A stretch of DNA of 21,183 nucleotides from an uncultured Clostridia bacterium (lineage in GTDB: Bacteria; Bacillota; Clostridia; Lachnospirales; Lachnospiraceae): assembly GCA_947304065.1 (NCBI GenBank), contig CAMZAI010000018.1, positions 1 through 21,183 of the forward strand, given 5' to 3'. Position 1 is the first letter of the stretch. Every line of letters begins with the position of its first letter. The notes under the pieces are model-generated. The model was not told where the DNA came from and did not search any database. It worked only from the letters and a program-made list of their open reading frames with translations. This document shows positions 14,263 through 21,183 of this stretch, piece after piece. A program made the position numbers and the translations under genes.

Positions 14263-15015
14263 ATGGATAACATGACTAAAACCGGAAATATAAATATTGA
14301 CAGCGATGCGGCCGGCAGCGAAAAGGCCGCGTATTACGGAAGATATATAAGCAATACCCACAGACTGGGCAGGATCATGACGGCGATCGTGCTCGTACTG
14401 CTGCTTGCGGCGCCTTTTGCGGTCGGCGTTTATCTTAACGCGATGCCCAATATCCCTGCGGCGGCAAAGGCATTTCTGGGAGTCGGAGTCGTCTATCTGG
14501 TAAGCGGTATCGTGGAATACCTGATCTACGTACCGATGCTCGGCGCGGGCGGCAGTTACCTGGCATTTATCACGGGCAACCTGATAAACATGAAGATACC
14601 GTGCGCGATCAATGCCAGAGACATCGTGGGCGTAAAGAGCGGCACTCCGGAGAACGAGATCATCGCGACGCTCTCTATCGCGACGTCATCGCTGGTAACC
14701 ATACTGGTGCTGGCGTTCGGAGTACTGCTCATGATCCCGCTGCAGCCCGTGCTTCAGTCACCCGCTTTGCAGCCGGCGTTTGAAAATGTCGTGCCCGCGC
14801 TGTTCGGCGCGATGGCCTGCAAGTATTACAGGCAGAACAAGCTCGTGGCGCTGATCGTGCTCACGTTTATGATACTTGTATTCAGCTTTGTGCCTTCACT
14901 CATAGGCTCTACCAGCATGATGGTGATCCCGAGCGGCGGTCTCGCGATCGCGCTTTCATATCTGGCATTCCGGAAAAAGGCAAAGGCCGCTGCGGCAGGA
15001 GAGGAGAATAAATGA
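14263..15015 (+). CDS. multi-pass membrane protein of unknown function
   Basis: 250 residues with a hydrophilic N-terminus (about 1-35) and then six or so hydrophobic segments (about 38-60, 66-90, 94-108, 140-170, 185-212, 215-235). The most conserved-looking stretch is YLAFITGNLINMKIPCA followed by GVKSGTPENEIIATLSIA, which resembles the pore or substrate region of small transporters. I do not recognise a named family. GGAGAC precedes ATG 14263. Its stop overlaps the M20 peptidase start (ATGA or TGATG), so the two are translationally coupled. With the upstream DUF5058-like protein it may form a two-subunit transporter. Confidence 0.75.
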   Translation: MDNMTKTGNINIDSDAAGSEKAAYYGRYISNTHRLGRIMTAIVLVLLLAAPFAVGVYLNAMPNIPAAAKAFLGVGVVYLVSGIVEYLIYVPMLGAGGSYLAFITGNLINMKIPCAINARDIVGVKSGTPENEIIATLSIATSSLVTILVLAFGVLLMIPLQPVLQSPALQPAFENVVPALFGAMACKYYRQNKLVALIVLTFMILVFSFVPSLIGSTSMMVIPSGGLAIALSYLAFRKKAKAAAAGEENK

Positions 15016-16448
15016 TGACGGTACTGTATATCGTATTGGGAATTATCGGACTGCTCATCTTGCTCGTTCTGACCGCGGTCGTGCGAACTCTCGTAACGCC
15101 CGCGAAGACCTCGGCATGGCAGCCGAAGAGCGATCCTGCGCGCGAGGCGGAATATGCGGAAAAACTCGCTGAAATGGTCCGCTTTGAGACTGTATCCTAT
15201 AAGGGACAGATAAGACGCGAGCGTTTCCTTGAGTTTCATAAGATACTTGAGAGGCTGTTCCCGCTGGTTCACGCGAATCTCGAGAAGACCGAGATCGACG
15301 GAAGCCTGCTCTATTACTGGAAGGGAAAGCGTTCCGACAAGCCTGTCGTGCTGATGGGACATCAGGATGTGGTGCCCGCTGAAGGCACGTGGAAGCACGG
15401 ACATTTCTCCGGAGATATCGCGGAAGGCAAAGTATGGGGCAGGGGAAGCGCCGATACGAAGTGTTCGGTGATGGCCTTTTTTCAGGCTGTCGAGGAACTC
15501 TTAAAAGAAGGTTTCGTACCGGAACAGGATGTGTATCTTTCTGCCGCGAACGATGAAGAAGTGGCCGGAGAGGGCTGCCCGAAGCTGGTCGCGGAGCTTA
15601 AGAAGCGTGGAGTGAAGCCGTTCCTGGTCAACGATGAGGGCGGCTCGATCGTTACCGAGCCGATGGCAGGCATCAAGGGCAATTTCGCGATGATCGGAGT
15701 GCTCGAAAAAGGTCAGGGAAATCTGAAGATCATCGCTCGTTCGGGCGGCGGACACTCAAGCTATCCTCCGAAGAATTCGCCTATAGTGAGGCTGTCGAAG
15801 TTTGTGACAGAACTCTCAAAGCATAATCCGATGAAGTCGTCGATGAATAAGCAGGCAAAGGAAATGTTTGGTGCAATGGCGCCTTACGGACCCTTCTGGA
15901 TGAGACTGCTGTTCGGCAATCTCTGGCTGTTCAGGCCTCTGCTCGAGGTCTTGATGCCTTCGATCTCACCGCAGGCTGCGGCGCTCCTTCGAACCACGAT
16001 CGCGCCTACGATGCAGACAGGTTCCGACGGATATAACGTGCTTCCCCAGGAAGCGACTCTGATCCTGAACCTGCGTTATATCCCTCACCAGAACATGGAT
16101 GAGAGCAATGAGATCATCCGCAGGATCGCGGCAAAATACGACCTGGAGGTTGAACAGATCGACGCGCATGCGGCATACGATCCGGTCGATGCGCACAGCG
16201 AGGCGTTCAAATTGGTTGAGAGCGTGATCGAAGAAGTATTTCCGGGACTGCCCGTTATTCCTTACGTAATGACGGGCGGTACAGACGCGCGCCATTACCA
16301 GCAGATATGCGACGCCTGCCTTCGTTTCTCGCCCGTGGTTTACGGACCCGAACAGATGAAGGGCATGCACGGACTTAATGAGAATATCGACACCTTCAGT
16401 CTGCCCGGAGCGGTGGATTATTATAAGGCTATCATGAGAAAAATATGA
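15012..16448 (+). CDS. membrane-anchored M20 family metallopeptidase (carboxypeptidase S / PM20D1-like)
   Basis: 478 residues. An N-terminal hydrophobic segment (about 3-28) is followed by a zinc peptidase domain. Expected metal and catalytic residues are visible: H117 in MGHQDVVP, bridging D148 in GRGSADTK, E182-E183 in ANDEEVAG (base and ligand), D208 in VNDEGG, and H453 in GMHGLNEN. SGGGHSSYPP opens the lid domain. Relatives cleave the C-terminal residue of dipeptides or hydrolyse N-acyl amino acids. It begins on ATG 15012 (or the adjacent ATG 15015) overlapping the stop of the membrane-protein gene, so enzyme and putative transporter are made together. The anchor orientation is not certain. 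Confidence 0.88.
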   Translation: MMTVLYIVLGIIGLLILLVLTAVVRTLVTPAKTSAWQPKSDPAREAEYAEKLAEMVRFETVSYKGQIRRERFLEFHKILERLFPLVHANLEKTEIDGSLLYYWKGKRSDKPVVLMGHQDVVPAEGTWKHGHFSGDIAEGKVWGRGSADTKCSVMAFFQAVEELLKEGFVPEQDVYLSAANDEEVAGEGCPKLVAELKKRGVKPFLVNDEGGSIVTEPMAGIKGNFAMIGVLEKGQGNLKIIARSGGGHSSYPPKNSPIVRLSKFVTELSKHNPMKSSMNKQAKEMFGAMAPYGPFWMRLLFGNLWLFRPLLEVLMPSISPQAAALLRTTIAPTMQTGSDGYNVLPQEATLILNLRYIPHQNMDESNEIIRRIAAKYDLEVEQIDAHAAYDPVDAHSEAFKLVESVIEEVFPGLPVIPYVMTGGTDARHYQQICDACLRFSPVVYGPEQMKGMHGLNENIDTFSLPGAVDYYKAIMRKI

Positions 16449-16473
16449 GAAAACAGCAGGAGGAAAGGTTTTC

Positions 16474-17496
16474 ATGCTGAAAAAGAAAGGAACGCGCATC
16501 ATGTATATTTCCCTGATATTGCTTTTGTCGCTGACATCCCTCGGTTTTTGGGGATGCCGCAGGAAAGATAAAACGCCCGAAGACGACCCGAAGGTAAATG
16601 AGGGAAAAGATAAAGACTCCGGGACAGTAACCGGCACGGACGGGAATGACGGCCCGATCGACGGCGGAACGACCGATAAGACCGACTACAGCGCCCCAAA
16701 GGAGATCGCCTCGAAGGAGATCGCTGAGTACAGCGTGAATTTCTGCCTTGAAGGCGAGTGGGCGCCGGGACATGAGAATGTGTTCTACAAGTTTGAAGTT
16801 AAACCGGATGCGGCAGGGAAGCTTACGGCGACCGAGTCGGAGACGGGCGTTTCGGCAGCGGCGGATAAGGAGCTGTTTGACGCTCTGCAGAAGGTCATTG
16901 ACGATTATAAGCTGGTATCGATGAACGGAGAGTACCGAATTACGGCGGGCATCGATCCTTCGCTGTACGGACCGAGAAAGCTGAGTGTGATATACGCTTC
17001 CGGCGAGAAACTGACCTTTACGAATGATAACGATCCTTACGACGAATGGGCGATAAAGACATATCTTGTATTCGCAAAGTGGTTCGCGGGCAAGGGCGAG
17101 AATGCGCTCCTCCCTGAGGGCTATGAAGGCATGGTTGCGGATATCAGCATTTTATTCAATGATACGCGCGCCGGGAGATCGTATTATTACGGCATTGAAC
17201 CGGAGAGGGATAAATACGGACGTCTTGTCGCGACTCGCACCGTTGACGGTGAGACCGGACAGGCCGCGATATTTTCCCCGCTGATCTTTTTTGACAGCAT
17301 CAGCAGAGTTGTAGGCGATTTTGAACTGTCGAAATATGAGGGAGCGCAGGCGGACGACCAGGACGCCCTGCTGCAGATCAGGATAAAGTTTGAGGACGGA
17401 CACGAAATAAATATCATAACGAGCGATGAGAGTGAGATCGACGAGCTGATAATGCTGCCGGGCGATCTGTTCAATGAATTCGATTCGCTGTTCTAA
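16474..17496 (+). CDS. probable lipoprotein of unknown function
   Basis: 340 residues. A hydrophobic signal segment (about 10-27) ends FWGC, an imperfect lipobox (Phe at -3). A 40-residue linker rich in Asp, Lys, Gly and Thr follows, the usual tether of a surface lipoprotein. The remainder (about 80-340) looks globular, with repeated beta-strand-like stretches, but I recognise no domain. AGGAGG at 16458-16463 supports ATG 16474; ATG 16501 has a poorer site. It follows the M20 gene by 25 bases and may belong to the same transcript. Confidence 0.75.
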   Translation: MLKKKGTRIMYISLILLLSLTSLGFWGCRRKDKTPEDDPKVNEGKDKDSGTVTGTDGNDGPIDGGTTDKTDYSAPKEIASKEIAEYSVNFCLEGEWAPGHENVFYKFEVKPDAAGKLTATESETGVSAAADKELFDALQKVIDDYKLVSMNGEYRITAGIDPSLYGPRKLSVIYASGEKLTFTNDNDPYDEWAIKTYLVFAKWFAGKGENALLPEGYEGMVADISILFNDTRAGRSYYYGIEPERDKYGRLVATRTVDGETGQAAIFSPLIFFDSISRVVGDFELSKYEGAQADDQDALLQIRIKFEDGHEINIITSDESEIDELIMLPGDLFNEFDSLF

Positions 17497-17512
17497 AGAG
17501 GAGTATGTTTTT

Positions 17513-17911
17513 ATGAAAACTGTTCGCGTTGTCGCAGCGGTCATTAAAGGTCAAAAAGACGGGAAAACATGCATTTTTGCAACCGCCCGCGGATACGGAG
17601 CCTATAAAGGCTGGTGGGAGTTCCCCGGCGGAAAGATAGAAGCGGGTGAAACGCCTCAGCAGGCACTGGTCCGCGAGATACGCGAGGAGCTGACCGCCGG
17701 GATATCGGTGGGAGAGCTGATAGATACGGTCGAGTACGATTACCCTGAGTTCCATCTGTCGATGGACTGCTTCTGGGCCGAGGTCGTAAGCGGCAGTCTG
17801 GTGCTGAAAGAGGCGGAAGCAGCAAAGTGGCTCTCACGTGAGGAGCTGGGAAGTGTTAACTGGCTTCCCGCGGATCTGGAACTGGTGGAAAAAATAGGGA
17901 AGATGATGTAA
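17513..17911 (+). CDS. Nudix hydrolase (MutT/NudG-like (d)NTP pyrophosphatase)
   Basis: 132 residues, the usual size for MutT-type enzymes that hydrolyse oxidised or non-canonical nucleoside triphosphates. The Nudix box begins GGKIEAGETPQQALVREIREE, giving G-x5-E-x7-REUxEE with all metal-binding glutamates. The closing GU of the box is changed (LTAGI), as in the NudG/CTP-pyrophosphohydrolase branch. GWWEFPGG precedes it, typical of MutT. The frame is open to 17474, but AAAGAGGAG (17495-17503) directs ATG 17513, starting MKTVRVVAAVI. It converges with the GH5 gene, stop codons about 20 bases apart. Confidence 0.9.
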   Translation: MKTVRVVAAVIKGQKDGKTCIFATARGYGAYKGWWEFPGGKIEAGETPQQALVREIREELTAGISVGELIDTVEYDYPEFHLSMDCFWAEVVSGSLVLKEAEAAKWLSREELGSVNWLPADLELVEKIGKMM

Positions 17912-17933
17912 TAAAAGCTCTTAAAAATATTAC
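17908..17933. terminator. weak AT-rich hairpin between convergent genes
   Basis: GTAATA (17908-17913) and TATTAC (17928-17933) are inverted and include the stop codons of both converging genes. The stem is short and AT-only apart from the ends, so termination in either direction is uncertain. Confidence 0.3.
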
Positions 17934-19384
17934 TTCATTTCAACATAAACCTGTTTGCAGTATTTTGAAAGGATCTTGGCGAGGCCGGTGTTGTCTGAGG
18001 CCTCGCGGACCTTTGTCCAGGCATTCTCTATCTGGGTGATATCGGCAGTCTCGAGGTTCAGGTTGTAGTCCTTTGTATGCTTAAGACCCCAGTTGCCGAC
18101 GCTCGCGATGGTCTTGTAGGTCCAGGTCGTCCAGCTCATGCCTGAGTTGTTCACGAGCTTCACGCCTTCGTCCCATGCGGTGAGCGCATTGAACAGCGCG
18201 AACTCTCCGAGGAGGCTCGGCACATTGTAGTTGCCGCCGCGGGTGTTGCTTATGCGGCTGCGGAGATTGGCGATCTGCCGGCCCTTCGCATTGTCATAAT
18301 CGTCATAGAGATAGGTGTGGTACTGGTACATCACGTTCTCCCAGCCGTGACGCTCGGGAGCGGGAAGATCGGAAGCGTTCCAGGTAGCCTCCATGATGAT
18401 GACATGATCGGGATCGATAGCGCGGATGCGCTTGTAGGCCTCATCATAGACAGTCCAGAGTATCTCGTGCAGCTCGCTGTCCGGAAGACCGGTGTTGTAA
18501 CGGAAGGTGCAGTAGGGCTCGTTGAGCAGGTCGTAGCCCGCAACCCACGGATTGCCGTTAAAATGCTCCGCGACGATCTCCCATATCTTATAGTACAGTT
18601 CCTGATTCGCTTTTACGACGGCCTCATCCCCGAAGAAAAACTCGGATGCGGCCATTTTTTCATCGTGTCCGTCCTTGCCTGAGTGGTCGCTGCCGTTCTG
18701 CGAGCCGGGAGCCCCGTGCATGTCGAGGATAACGTAGATACCGCGCTTTCCGGCATTCTCTACGAACCGGTCGAAGAGCTCAAACCAGTCCTCATAAGGC
18801 TCGCCGTTCTCATCGACGATATTGCGGTACCAGAACGGGAGACGCAGACAGTTCATGCCAAGCTCCCTGCAGTAATCAAAGTCTTCCTCGGTGAAGAAAT
18901 TTTCCTGATACAGCTTCACGAGGCGCATCGCCTCGTCTTTGCCGAAACGCTCTGTCAGCACACGGTAGACGTCTTCTTCGGCGGTCACATTGGCAGTGTA
19001 TGCACCGACGGTCATCCAGAACTCCTGGAGCAGGTAACCTCCTACATTCGTACCCTTAAGCTGCACGAGTTCGCCATTGCCGAAGTCATCTCGCAGGACC
19101 TTGCCCGCAGCCTTTAAAAACGGTTTTTCAGAGATCGTCAGATCGCGTTCCATATAGTTTTCCTCGCTTGTCTGTCCGTAGTTTTCAAATGAATCCGGTA
19201 CCTGGCTGCCTACGCGGAAGCCGCCCGGCGTGGGTGTAGGATCTGCAGCTCCGGTGGGAGCGGGCGACTCGGTTGGAGTTCCGATAGCCGTGTTGTCCTG
19301 CACCTCAGCGGTTTTTGCGCATCCCGCAAAAAGCCCCGCAAGCATTGTTATAACGGCAAGCAGGGCGAATGTTTTCTTTCTCAT
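17930..19384 (-). CDS. secreted lipoprotein glycoside hydrolase family 5 (cellulase-like)
   Basis: 484 residues. Signal segment ends FAGC (lipobox-like), then a Thr/Pro-rich linker (PTESPAPTGAADPTPTPGG region) and a GH5 TIM barrel. The barrel starts LKGTNVGGYLLQEFWM, continues with CLRLPFWYRN and VILDMHGAPG, has the acid/base Glu289 in DLLNEPYC and the nucleophile Glu394 in SLLGEFALF, and SWTTWTYK near the end. This is the retaining beta-glycanase pattern; the polysaccharide (beta-glucan, mannan or other) is not decidable. ATG 19390 abuts GGAGGG, so the in-frame ATG 19384 is the better start. It lies downstream of an AraC-type regulator on the same strand and has its own promoter. Confidence 0.9.
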   Translation of the reverse strand: MRKKTFALLAVITMLAGLFAGCAKTAEVQDNTAIGTPTESPAPTGAADPTPTPGGFRVGSQVPDSFENYGQTSEENYMERDLTISEKPFLKAAGKVLRDDFGNGELVQLKGTNVGGYLLQEFWMTVGAYTANVTAEEDVYRVLTERFGKDEAMRLVKLYQENFFTEEDFDYCRELGMNCLRLPFWYRNIVDENGEPYEDWFELFDRFVENAGKRGIYVILDMHGAPGSQNGSDHSGKDGHDEKMAASEFFFGDEAVVKANQELYYKIWEIVAEHFNGNPWVAGYDLLNEPYCTFRYNTGLPDSELHEILWTVYDEAYKRIRAIDPDHVIIMEATWNASDLPAPERHGWENVMYQYHTYLYDDYDNAKGRQIANLRSRISNTRGGNYNVPSLLGEFALFNALTAWDEGVKLVNNSGMSWTTWTYKTIASVGNWGLKHTKDYNLNLETADITQIENAWTKVREASDNTGLAKILSKYCKQVYVEMK

Positions 19385-19421
19385 GATCATCCCTCCGGTT
19401 CTGTTGCTTTCTTTCGGGCAT

Positions 19422-19451
19422 ATTATAAGGGGAGGAGCTTTTGACGTACAA
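19422..19451 (-). promoter_or_regulatory. promoter of the GH5 gene
   Basis: On the minus strand TTGTAC (19446-19451), an 18-base spacer and a perfect TATAAT (19422-19427) lie about 40 bases upstream of the GH5 start. Confidence 0.6.
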
Positions 19452-19452
19452 G

Positions 19453-19468
19453 TAGAAAACGTTTTTAT
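19453..19468. promoter_or_regulatory. cre-like / LacI-type palindrome just upstream of the GH5 promoter
   Basis: AAAACGTTTT (19456-19465) is a perfect palindrome centred on CG. The 16-base window fits the CcpA catabolite-responsive element WTGNAANCGNWNNCWW at all but two defined positions. It touches the upstream edge of the -35 element of a glycoside hydrolase gene, a fitting place for carbon regulation. Confidence 0.4.
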
Positions 19469-19488
19469 TAAGACTTTTTTATAAATAA

Positions 19489-20256
19489 TTAATGGATATC
19501 CGGAACGCGCCTCGAGTGATATTTCGACGGCGTGACTCCGAAGCGCTTTTTGAATACTTCGGTAAAATGTGACTGGCTGGAATACGAGAGGATGTACGCG
19601 ACCTCACGGGCGCAGAGACCTTCTTCGAGCAGCTTTTCGGCCTCTTTCATTTTCTCTTCGGTGATATAGCTGTGCGGAGTGGCACCGGTTTCCTTTAAAA
19701 AGAGCTCACAGAGATAATCTCTTGAAAGTCCGGCTTCCGAGGCCAGCTTTTCAATGGTTATGCGCTCATGCAGATGCACGTGTATATAGTGCAGGGCCTT
19801 TTTGATCGAAGGGGAGACGGAGAGCCTGTTTTTGGCACGGTTGACCGCTTTTACCAGTTCGAAAGCCTTCGTGCGCAGATAGTCGATGCAGGAGTCGGGA
19901 TCCTTCATCGCGTCGATATCGCGTATGTAAGAATCGCTCATATTGTAGGCGTCGGTCTCGTCGAGACCGCCCAGGATCGCGTAATGTATCGCGGTTGCTA
20001 TGACTGTCACGCACCAGTACTTGGTCTGCATCAGCTCATTGTCCGAAAGATGTCCGGCGGAAATGGTCTGGGACAGCGTAGCGTCCGCGATCTCTTTTAT
20101 TTCATCGGAGTCTCCGCGTCTGATCGCGCTGCAGAGGCGCAGTTCAACCTCAAAAGGCAGATGCGTGATCCCGTATTCGCGTTCTTCGTATAAGGTTTTT
20201 TCGCTGTTCTCTCCCAACGGGAGAGCGGAAAAACGGTACTTTCTCGGTCTGTTCAT
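19489..20256 (-). CDS. AraC family transcriptional regulator
   Basis: 255 residues. The C-terminal part (about 150-250) is a complete AraC/XylS DNA-binding domain with two helix-turn-helix units, IEKLASEAGLSRDYLCELF and AREVAYILSYSSQSHFTEVF, and the closing KKRFGVTPSKYH. The N-terminal 145 residues are mostly helical-looking and lack an obvious cupin, as in many YesN-type regulators of polysaccharide genes. GGGAGG lies upstream of the start on the minus strand. The GH5 gene begins about 105 bases downstream on the same strand, so it is the likely target. Two direct repeats upstream of its own start suggest autoregulation. Confidence 0.9.
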   Translation of the reverse strand: MNRPRKYRFSALPLGENSEKTLYEEREYGITHLPFEVELRLCSAIRRGDSDEIKEIADATLSQTISAGHLSDNELMQTKYWCVTVIATAIHYAILGGLDETDAYNMSDSYIRDIDAMKDPDSCIDYLRTKAFELVKAVNRAKNRLSVSPSIKKALHYIHVHLHERITIEKLASEAGLSRDYLCELFLKETGATPHSYITEEKMKEAEKLLEEGLCAREVAYILSYSSQSHFTEVFKKRFGVTPSKYHSRRVPDIH

Positions 20257-20287
20257 AAGAGCCTCCCTTCGTTATTATTATCCGACG

Positions 20288-20318
20288 AATTTGATATAAA
20301 TGCAAGAAATTTGATATA
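20288..20318. promoter_or_regulatory. pair of 11-bp direct repeats upstream of the AraC-type regulator
   Basis: AATTTGATATA occurs at 20288-20298 and again at 20308-20318, exactly 20 bases (about two helical turns) apart. Same-face direct repeats of this spacing are typical of AraC-family binding sites. They lie 32 bases from the regulator's start and about 100 bases from the divergent secreted-protein gene. Confidence 0.5.
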
Positions 20319-20345
20319 TTGCTTTTGGGCTAAAGCAGATAATTA

Positions 20346-20417
20346 TTTTAGGAGGTTTTAGGAGGTATTTTGGGTTACTTTATCTTTGTGCTTAGGCATG
20401 GAATGGAGGCAGCATGA
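20346..20417 (+). promoter_or_regulatory. tandem ribosome-binding repeats and possible coupled mini-ORF
   Basis: TTTTAGGAGG is present twice back to back (20346-20365), giving two perfect Shine-Dalgarno sequences with no ATG nearby. A TTG at 20370 opens a 15-codon frame that ends TGA (20415-20417), overlapping the ATG of the downstream secreted protein as ATGA. The frame may be a translated coupling peptide or chance. Confidence 0.35.
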
Positions 20418-21183
20418 AAAGATCAGTATTGAGGGTTATTTCGGTGGTGCTTTGTCTGGTGCTCGCATTTGGGGTTGCGGGTATTCGCGAGAGCAGCGCC
20501 TCGGACACTTATCAGGCGAACGACGCGGTCGACGGCCTGGCCAATGGTTACTACAGGATCAAAGCGGTGAAGAACGGCAAATATCTGCTCGGAAACAGAG
20601 CGGGCTACGAGGCCCAGGCCGCAACGGCGGACAAGGCCATGGTATTCTATTTTAAACCCGCCGCTCCGGGCGTGTTCATTCTATATGACCGCGACAGCAA
20701 ATATCTTACCGTGAACGCGTTCAATGCGATCGTACGTACCGACGGTCTCGGCGACAATATCAAGTGGGAGATCACGGAACAGGAAGCCGGTAAATTCACT
20801 TTTTATAATACGGTCAAAAAGAAATATGTCTGCATTTCGGGAACATCCCTGAAATGGAAGAGCAACTTTGACCAGAGCTGCTACTTCATTTTTGAGGCGG
20901 CGGAAGGCAGCAATCCGTTCCCCGAGGCAGATGTATGCATGTCATTTAAGGATTCCTCGGGCAATGAACTGAATACGGCAAACGTTATGTCGGCTCCCGC
21001 GGTCGGAGAGCGGATAATCGGATATGCGGACACGCATGTGCACCTGAATCATAATCTCGGATCGGGCAAAGTGGTTTTTGCGGGCAGCAGCTACAGTCCG
21101 CTCGGCATCCGCGACGCTCTTAAAGCATGTACCGGAACGCACGGAATTAACGGATGCTTCGACCTCTGGGGTAAGATCGTGGA
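20414..21183 (+). CDS. secreted protein with beta-trefoil-like domain and start of a metal-dependent amidohydrolase-like domain (partial)
   Basis: The frame is open from ATG 20414 to the window end (256 codons, no stop). GGAGG lies 4 bases upstream. Residues 1-31 form a signal peptide (MKRSVLRVISVVLCLVLAFG, likely cut after SSA). Residues about 45-165 contain three repeats around a KY motif (NGKYLLGN, DSKYLTVN, KKKYVCIS), as in ricin-B/fascin beta-trefoils, which usually bind carbohydrate. From about 190 the sequence YADTHVHLNHNLGSG has the H-x-H motif that opens amidohydrolase TIM barrels. It is followed by SPLGIRDALKACTGTHG and DLWG, a pattern I recall from secreted amidohydrolase-like proteins. 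The catalytic remainder is outside the window, so the enzyme class is tentative. Confidence 0.75.
   Translation, partial: MKRSVLRVISVVLCLVLAFGVAGIRESSASDTYQANDAVDGLANGYYRIKAVKNGKYLLGNRAGYEAQAATADKAMVFYFKPAAPGVFILYDRDSKYLTVNAFNAIVRTDGLGDNIKWEITEQEAGKFTFYNTVKKKYVCISGTSLKWKSNFDQSCYFIFEAAEGSNPFPEADVCMSFKDSSGNELNTANVMSAPAVGERIIGYADTHVHLNHNLGSGKVVFAGSSYSPLGIRDALKACTGTHGINGCFDLWGKIV

Noticed and set aside
20386..20655. 89-codon plus-strand frame at the start of the secreted-protein region
   Set aside because: The overlapping frame from 20414 has a proper ribosome site, signal peptide and continues to the window end, whereas this frame gives low-complexity basic sequence.

Overview
The window looks like a chromosomal segment of a moderately GC-rich Gram-positive anaerobe of the Clostridia, most likely Lachnospiraceae-like. 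This is inference from strong AGGAGG ribosome sites, lipobox-type lipoproteins, sigma-A-like promoters and the gene families present. No phage, insertion sequence or CRISPR array is visible.

Layout: a partial tRNA-Thr(CGU) on the minus strand (1-51) is followed by a threonine-aldolase-family gene, a GNAT acetyltransferase (minus), a CYTH-domain protein and asnA. A two-gene heterodimeric ABC exporter runs from 3758 to 7201.

The centre (about 7307-13222) is the most interesting part: one transcription unit that appears dedicated to uptake of both sulfur amino acids. It has a sigma-A-like promoter and then a 34-codon leader peptide with a dense Cys/Met run (seven Cys or Met codons in a nine-codon stretch). 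Mutually exclusive terminator and antiterminator pairings follow, the hallmark of ribosome-mediated attenuation. Next comes one lipoprotein that fuses a CjaA-like cysteine-binding domain to a MetQ-like methionine-binding domain. It is followed by metN and metI (methionine translocator) and by two polar amino acid permeases with their own ATPase (putative cysteine/cystine translocator). A strong terminator closes the unit. One tethered, two-headed binding protein apparently feeds two separate ABC translocators under a leader that senses the same two amino acids.

Downstream (13371-17911), two uncharacterised multi-pass membrane proteins are coupled to a membrane-anchored M20 metallopeptidase. 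An unrecognised lipoprotein and a Nudix hydrolase follow. On the minus strand lie an AraC-family regulator and a secreted GH5 glycoside hydrolase with its own promoter and a cre/LacI-like palindrome. The window ends inside a secreted protein with a beta-trefoil-like N-terminus and the beginning of a probable metal-dependent amidohydrolase domain. All functions are read from motifs and remembered family sequences; no searches were run.
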